This document shows, piece after piece, positions 56,962 to 64,000 of a DNA stretch of 64,000 nt; within the stretch, counting starts at the first letter, position 1, and each line of letters opens with the position of its first letter. This DNA is from Cyanodermella asteris (taxonomy: Eukaryota > Ascomycota > Lecanoromycetes > Ostropales > Stictidaceae): contig UYJD01000005.1 in the NCBI GenBank assembly GCA_900618795.1, forward strand, positions 590,811 to 654,810, read 5' to 3'. Both the position numbers and the translations under genes were made by a program. A model generated the notes under the pieces. It did not search any database. It was given only the letters and a program-made list of their open reading frames with translations, and was not told the DNA's origin.

Positions 56962-59900
56962 GGTGAGTGAAGACTGATTGTAGCGTCTGGAACCGGCGCG
57001 GCACCGAAGCCGACTGCGATCGTCGCCCGTACCCGAGAGTCTATACTTCTCTCTGCTGCACGCTATACCACTCTGCCCGCAGCTCGCCTCGAGCACAGCG
57101 TATGCGCCCGCAAGCCACCACCCAGTGCTTCGTCTCGACACCAATCCGCAATCAGCCAGCGCGCTGGGCGGCCTTACCTGAAGCAGCTATCCAGCTTCCT
57201 CTTGCAGGTGTGGCGGCACCCTCATGGATGACGGATGCTTCCAAGATCGTTCCGACGGCCGTGAGGGGGGCTTGCTGTCCCAGATTGAAGGCGCTTCTGA
57301 GATCCGTAGTCCTTTGTAGAAGCTGCGACGAGTCGCTCGCTCTTCAGAGACCGAGTACCTGGTCGTCTGGAGGCATGCGTCGTGGGTCGATATAACGGGC
57401 AGCCACGCGCTAGTCCCATATATTCCAATAGCGTCAAACCTTAAGGCGGAGATGAGTGACCTTTCTGGCAGGCCCAAATGGTGCCCGCTAACGACCGGCA
57501 GCTGGGTGCTGCATAGCATATATGTACTGCAGACCCCAAGCCACCGGTGCACGATCCCGCAGGGATGCCAGCCGACCAGTGCAGGCCTTGTTCGATCTTC
57601 CCAATAATGTTTGCCGACCACCAACCTGCCATGCGCAGCGTCCAATCAGGGCGTACTTGCAAGGTCCAGGTATTTGGCGCGGGACTTGGGGGTGTAACGC
57701 CCGTGCTGGCACCATCCCGTAGCACAAAGCTTGGGTGAATGCTCACTTTCGCTGCGGCGACCTCTGTGGCCGTTCGTCAGTGGTTAACCCACAGCCCAGG
57801 AACCCTGACAACCTTGGGAACAAGCCGAAGGCGCTGACAGCCTAGACCATGTCTTCTTGTGCCGAGCCCACTTCAGCCCCAGATGTGGTGATGCTCCGAC
57901 TTTGACGATGCACGTCGCTACAGGTCACTGTAGAATGAGAACAGGGACGAACTCGGTTTGCATGGATAAGTTGACACGCCTGAATGCGTATATCATGTCA
58001 TGTCAGATCGACGCAGCCGAACTGACCAAAGCGTTGGTCTTCACTGAGTGGCGGTGAAAGCCGATGACGCTTCGAACCAATTTTCATTTTCAACGGGAGA
58101 ATTGTGTTACAATGGTACGCTGTCATTGAAGCTGTCGAATGCTGAAAGACAGCATCTCATGGATTCCAGGGTCTGGAAGACCAGGCCCGCACGCAAGCCA
58201 CCATGGACAGCCGCGCTTCTTGGCCAACCTCCAAGTGGATGCTGAAAGCAGGTCGGTCATCGTCTCTACCTTTCGTAAAGGTAAGCAGCCCTCCCATGAT
58301 ATTCTGGCCAATCAGAGCCAGCAGAACGAATCGGACACGGAATTTCCGCCACGAGTACATACACAGTCAACGGTAGGCTTGTGGCTGGAGTTTGAAACTG
58401 GGTGTGGTGCTATTTGCGACTTGTCCACAAGCACAGTTTCAGGGATATCGTGTGGGGAGATCAAAAGCAGAATTGTTCTTGTACAGTACACACGGAGTGC
58501 ACGGTAGTGCTGACGACGAGCGTGCTTTTTCCTCGGAGGCCCACATCCTTGGAACGCACCATGCCGTATGGTTCCTGGCCACGGAAGAAATGACAAATCG
58601 CCATGTGCCGATCTTTCGGTTCGACCTTCTGCAAGGCGACGTCTTCGGCTGAGAAACGTGCGCTGCGCATATCGCTGACAAGATCATCGCGTTTCGCGGA
58701 GAAACATACAAGCCAGCCGACCTCTGTGTCGTCGATCGACACCGTTTCGCGTCGTCCGTTGCCCTTCGTGCTGGATCGTCGCCCTGATCAGCATACTTGG
58801 ATCCGACTTCATGTTGGGGCGTGAGGTCGATTCCAAATAGTCGCAGACGCGAAACCCTCCTCAGAAGCGAATGCTCGTCGATCCCCAAGTCCGGTATCCC
58901 GTCGATGCTAGATGTTTATCGCGGAGATATTGGAGCAGCATCGCCGTGACTGGAATTCAACAGCTTTTGCTAGGTTCGTCCCGAGGTAAACATGTTGAGC
59001 ATCCACCAGCTCATGAACAAAGCGACAACGGAGCAGAACCCATGAATGCCAGTCGCACGACACTACTGGAGAATTTGTCCTGCGCCCTCTGCCAGCCTTG
59101 ATCGACGCCATCGAACTTGGCACCATCGTCTGCCGTTGCTGAGGGTCGAACAAATCGATCTAATTCCTCACTCCCTGAAAGAGGCATAAGAACAATAGAG
59201 TGGCATCGGTCGTGTGGCTTTCCGGCTTCGCGCCTATGCTGCTGTCATGCCGTCTCCCCGGCACGCGTCTTGCTGCTCGATGCACGCCACAAATTGGCCA
59301 AAACGCCAAATGGGCTCGTTCCGGCCGATTGAAGTCCTGCAACACACCCTCCCCGCACTCTTTGCAGTTGTATTGTCCCAATCCGGGCATCCATGAAGTC
59401 GACGCAGACCAAAAGCAGGCTTTTGCCGCCAGCGCTAAGATGCGCCGCACACCAACATCACCTGATCGAACCACATCGCGTTTCTGCACGAATTGCCTAC
59501 GCTCACGACACGACGCTGGAATCCCACAACTGCGACGAACTGTGTGTATGCTTCCAGAAGGCACCTGCCACTTTCGATCAAGTTCATTGCGACTTCAAGT
59601 CAGATGTCATGGTGTGCCTTGCCGCCGGCAGCGCCCGGGATGTGGGCCACCAACCTCCAGGCATCCGAGCTACGATATCCTGGACTGCCCCAGGTAGGCA
59701 ACCCCGTTTCTTACAAGATCTCGGACGCCTTCCCCGGACGCTTCGATCTGAGACATTGTCCGCCTCTGGCTAGGGCTACCCTGACTATGGACTTCCGCTG
59801 GACTTCACCGGCCCAGCTTTTCCAACCTGTCACGCGCCAGTGTGGCACTGCCAACAGCTTCCCATGTCGTTCTGCAAATTACTCGCCGACAAGATCGTAT

Positions 59901-62100
59901 CGCTGATTCGTGTCTGAACTGCTTTTCCAAGAAGATGTGGCACCACAAGTTTCCATTGGTCGCGGGAGCTTTGGTTGAAATGTCATTCAACTTGTGCTCA
60001 AAGGACAGACCTATGTTCTGAACGTGCATGTGAGAGTTGCCACAGAAACATCGCGACGACTAGTTCATCTCTTTCGTTTGGCGTGTCTCCACCGTCAATG
60101 GCAAAAGGTAATCCCAGCTGAGCATCCAAGATCACTACCTACTGGTCCCTATATCTCGAGCTAGCACATCAAACATCGCTAATCAGGCGGCCATCATCTT
60201 CTCGCATAACCACTCTCACCGACTCATCAAGGATTGGCCACAGCTCCTCATCGCCACTGACATTCTCGGTCTTCCTCAATTCTAGGCCCTGCAAATTCCG
60301 CTCAAACTCTTGACCCTTCGCCCGTGCAAGACATGCCTGCGCCAAATCCATTCAGGGTCCATCTGGAGTTTCAATGCTGTCTGGCGTCCACAAGCTCAGC
60401 CACGGCAGCGGCTCAAGATCTCAAACTTCCCCAGCGTACGAACTATTGGTTCCAATATCCTCCAAGCGCTTGTTCCTCCCGTGCGTTGGACTTGGCTTCA
60501 CCCGCCACATCATCGTTCATGCAAAAGCGCGAGTTCTGACGATGTTCAAGTCCGAGGTTTGTGCTGACAGGCAGACTTTCGGACCGGCAAGTGACGGGGC
60601 CACAGCTCAGAACAGCGCGTACCCTACACGACCAAGGCAAATAGAGCTGCAGAAAGAGCAAACCTACCTAGTAGCTGCCTTGATGATGCAGACGGAAAGA
60701 CGATGGCAATAATCGTGGTGCAAAGATCTGACCCGTATGGCACTCGCTGCAAGGCCATGACTCGATTCACCGCTTACGATCACATTTCATCTCTGCTCTT
60801 GAAACTACCAATCTTCTCCCCCAAACTATCTTTGGTACAGAGGGGACGGGTTCGACCGTGAAGCCGCTTGCATTATTGCATAAAAATTCTGCAAGGCTGA
60901 CACGTATAGCCGTTGACCTGAATTCTGCAAGGCCCAGCGTGGACGACCCCATGCCCCGCAACGTTCACCGCATTCGGCCATCCACTCGGAGCGTCTCCAG
61001 GGCAGGGTGGGGAGCAGACAAGAGTCGTGGTTGCGAGACATGCAGAACGTTGTTGTTCCACTTTTGAAAGAACGCATGGTGAACCCCCGTCGTTCGTCCC
61101 CCTCCGTCATCTAGAACATGCATGTTTGTTTCAAGTTCCGATTCGGACTCCTGGGGAAAAAAGCTGGAGTCGTGCGCTCGAACGAGATCTCCATCATATT
61201 TTTGAATAGACAACGGGGATCTGGGATGGAAAGGTGGTACGACTGCGTAGAGGCGTGGCGGCTGGGTGGGATGTGTTGTGGTGGGTGGTGGGCAAGCCAC
61301 TTTCGGAGGATTTTCTTTTCAGGTCTTGCGTGCTTCCTCGGTAGGCGCTCGATTGAACGCACCCGTTTCAGTATCCAGCATTCGCACCTAGTCCTCCAGC
61401 TGCTTCGCCCAAAGTTCGTTGCCTTCGACTGGCGTTCTGGCCCGGGGCGCAACGATCGAAGGTGTTGAGTTTGATCCCTAGCACAACTGCACAGGAAGCG
61501 ACTTCGCCTTTCGACCTTGGCGCCGCAAAATCAGCGTTTCACAATCAGGACAGAACTACACTCGCAATCGAGAACAGGGGTATTCGAGGTATCTCTATAT
61601 ACAAAAAGCCAACAAACCAAAGTCTACAGGACAAGAGCGGTCTGAACTGGTAGACTTTGCAGCAAACTTCAGTTCGTGGCCGCACTCCTGTCGCGCCATA
61701 TACTTGCTTGATTGCTTCAACGCAAAGTGAACAGGCTCGCTCAGCTGTTATCCACGCTCCTTGGCAATTTTCCGTGCCAAAAAAAAACCCGCCCCCCCAA
61801 ACAGATGCAGAAGCCATCATTATCGCTTTCCAATCCACCGCAACCACATCGCTCCCGGAGAGAATTCCCATCGACAACAAACAGATCTGGCGCGTCGTGC
61901 TGTGAGTGCCGCAAGGTCTTTTAGACCATCGCAGCAGAATCAAAAGAACGTACTGACAGGCTGACAGTCGTCAGCTTATGCTGAATGGTAAGAGAAGGCT
62001 TGTGGGCAGGAAGCATCCCACAGGCCATAATTCACCAAGCGGTCGTATCGGCGTATACTGCCCTCTTGAAGAGAAGTGAGATTCAAGGCGCACGAAGCAT
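56962..62100. other. Gene-poor region, 5.1 kb
   Basis: Between the regulator-like gene and the CaaX-protein gene. Open frames overlap on both strands and lack recognisable domains. The best-looking is on the minus strand at 60169-60351 (60 residues from ATG: MDLAQACLARAKGQEFERN, ending REDDGRLISDV), which has a protein-like composition but an in-frame stop just upstream. The segment 59520-59900 on the plus strand also has several frames open at once. I found no terminal repeats or transposase motif. It could be regulatory DNA, eroded genes or old non-coding repeat. Confidence 0.4.
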
Positions 62101-64000
62101 TCACATCACAACGCAGCAACCGCAACCGCCTCTCTTCTCTTCCTTGCCCTTTTCGGGATCTTCGAGTCCGCCAGTGACCCGCGTCTCCAAGCCCAGCGGA
62201 GCATTGGTCATCTCTGGCTGCGCACCGGGACCATGTCGCGTAACTGGTCTCTGGTTCTCCATAGGCTGGTCGCCAGGCCTCGGACTAGGGAACAAGCCAA
62301 CGGCTGGCTTAGGGCTGTCAGTGACTCGCGGAATGGTACTATATCCACTGCCGTTGATGCGTTTCTTGGTGGGACTCGGCGTCCTGCTGCTTGTGAGCGG
62401 CCATTCACCATCTGGGTGTGCTGCAATGCCCAGTCCGGTCGGTGACGATTGGGTCACTGGTGAATCATGAGCTCTTTGGCCAGCGTCGGAACCGCCATCG
62501 GGAGTACCATGGCCCTTCTCAGGCGATGAGCTCTTGGCTCGCGCCTTTTCAGCCGCCATCGTTTCTGAAACGTCGTCGAAGTTGGAGAGCGGATTCAAAT
62601 CGCGGTCATAAGTATTGGCATTCTTTCCGTCTCGTTCCCACTGTTCCTGGGCTAGCCTTCTAGCATGCGTTGGCAGCATCTGCTGGTCTGGGGGCAATCG
62701 AGGATCTGGCTTATACATTCCTGTGAGCCATGGAGGATCACCTTCAGGAGGGTTAGTAGCCGTCCTTGGGCGGCCCTCGCCTGCTGTGCCAGGTCGACCA
62801 GTAGACGTAGATCGCGTCTGTGGGGTGGTAGAAATAGTATTAAATTTGCCTTTACCCTTCTCCTTGGTCTTGGTGGATGAGCCGGTTCGCTGTTTATCAA
62901 GCTGCCTTGGGAAGCCACCGCTGCTTGGAGTTGCAGGTTCATCGTCCAACATGGCCTGGCTGCCCACGCTGCCTTTCCTGGCTCTGACTTTGGGGTAACC
63001 AGCGCTATCATTTTCGCCTGCATTACTGGCGGTGCGTTTTGTAGGAAGGACTATTTCTCTCTCTTGGCTGGATGTTGATACTGGTAGACGTGAATGGCTT
63101 TTGCGCAGAAGATTCGACCCCGGCTGCCGTGGACTGGGTTGACCATTTGACACCGAGTCGATAGCGACAGCTTCGCCACTGTGAGGTTGCTCTTGCATTT
63201 CACGCTCTTCAGAGTAGTCAAGGTCTTGCGAGTCACCGTACCGGTAGCCCTGAGATTCATCGCCCAGGTCTTCCTGCGCATCCTCGTATTGCTCGCCCTC
63301 GGGTGTCTTGATTTTCCTCAACGCCTCTGTATCGTCTCTGGTGGCTTCCGCTCTCGATTCAGCCAATCTGCGCAGCAACTCTTGCGGTGGTTCAAGACCA
63401 GCTTCCCTGTATTCCTGCACCTCAATGAGGGCTAGCTTGTCTCGATGAATCCATTTCTCTGTTTCCGTCGCTCCTTTGGGGAGATCTGCCTTGCTTCTGC
63501 TGCTCGCGACTCTGCTTGCCGATTGACCTCTCGGCTTATCTCTTTTCCCACTCGAGTACGAGCCTTGCTTCGAAGCTCTCGTCTGAGCAGCCTTTTGTGC
63601 CGCCTGTCGATTCCCGTCCGCGTCTCTCAAGGCGCCGGAGGAGCCGCCTCCGTACGTCTCTGCAATTGCTCGATCAATCGCTGCATCGTGTTCGGTGTAT
63701 GATGAACGATATTGACCCTGCGAAATGACGTGTCAGCAACTGGCGGTGAGCGGTAAGCATTGTTATATGATCCTGTCCTACCTGCCCTGAGCGGGCCCAC
63801 GCCTGCTGGTCCTCTTCTACCATTTCTTTGTTACCAATGCTCGGTGGTGATGATATTGCGGCTGTGCAATTGAGATTGGGCAGCACAAATTTGCTTTTTC
63901 TCTCCGGGAGGCGAGCTTGTCAAGCGAGGCGTCGTTCGCGATGTTTGCGGTCGACTGTGCCCCTCGTCTTCAATTCCCGGTCGTCGCACCTTCCGTATTC
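62101..64000 (-). CDS. CaaX-ended protein, possibly a TeaR/Mod5-like cell-end anchor (5' end outside window)
   Basis: The last exon is 62101-63717 (538 residues), preceded by a 64-bp intron (63718-63781, GTAGGA...GCAG) and an exon ending SIGNKEMVEEDQQAWARSGQ at 63782. Further upstream no ATG fits, so the start lies beyond the edge or in an unplaced exon. The chain is mostly disordered, with an ordered piece WIHRDKLALIEVQEYREAGLE, a second conserved-looking piece DPPWLTGMYKPDPRLPPDQQ and PTHARRLAQEQWERDGKN. It ends GGCGCCVVM: CVVM is a CaaX box for farnesylation, with a neighbouring Cys that could be palmitoylated. This layout fits the TeaR/Mod5 polarity anchors of the plasma membrane at hyphal tips, but I make that link from memory of the family and rate it modest. 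Confidence 0.7.

Noticed and set aside
57187-57746. Minus-strand frames of 100-150 codons upstream of the regulator-like gene
   Set aside because: They overlap each other in different frames, start at non-ATG codons or lack homology, and show no splice pattern.

Overview
The window is nuclear DNA of a filamentous ascomycete (Pezizomycotina). The evidence is compact genes with short GT-AG introns (mostly 45-190 bp), fungal-type protein families (a Med15 with long glutamine-rich tracts, a Fungal_trans_2-type regulator, Gid8, a twin-ABC ATPase like yeast YDR061W) and moderate GC. A Dothideomycete is my guess, but nothing in the sequence proves the class. I found no transposon with recognisable coding capacity, no virus-like element, no CRISPR array, no rRNA gene and no convincing tRNA gene.

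Layout. 1-5 kb: the N-terminal part of TRA1 (leaving the window on the left) and, divergent from it, a broken short-chain dehydrogenase gene. 5.5-13.8 kb: MCM5, an unknown Pro/Ser-rich protein, a cation/proton antiporter and RRP15. 14-20 kb: SRP54, ribose-5-phosphate isomerase, a small secreted cysteine protein and the RNase H2 subunit C gene. 20.8-24.2 kb: a 12-bp minisatellite overlapping the stop codon of GID8, then a uridine kinase divergent from GID8. 24.4-26.1 kb: a complex I subunit (NDUFS4 type) and ATP synthase subunit f, back to back over a 258-bp promoter. 27.4-38.9 kb: a 1337-residue disordered protein, the Rab6 homologue YPT6, NOP53, a soluble twin-ABC ATPase and an aldo-keto reductase. 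42-46.5 kb: MED15. 51.5-57 kb: GMP synthase and a regulator-like protein. 62-64 kb: a CaaX-ended protein cut by the right edge.

Three gene-poor stretches stand out: 38.9-42.2 kb, 46.5-51.6 kb (simple repeats plus a 25-base run of N) and 57-62.1 kb. I could find no supportable gene in them beyond weak open frames.

The genes are mostly conserved housekeeping functions: transcription co-activation (TRA1, MED15), DNA replication (MCM5), ribosome assembly (RRP15, NOP53), protein targeting and transport (SRP54, YPT6), nucleotide metabolism (GUA1, uridine kinase, RKI1) and respiration (NDUFS4, ATP17). They do not form a metabolic gene cluster. I did not find a convincing new biological system. The most unusual signals are an in-frame TGA-CTA-G in the cofactor-binding glycine position of the dehydrogenase remnant, the minisatellite touching the GID8 stop codon, the one-sided active-site decay of the twin-ABC protein, and several alternative splice or start choices.
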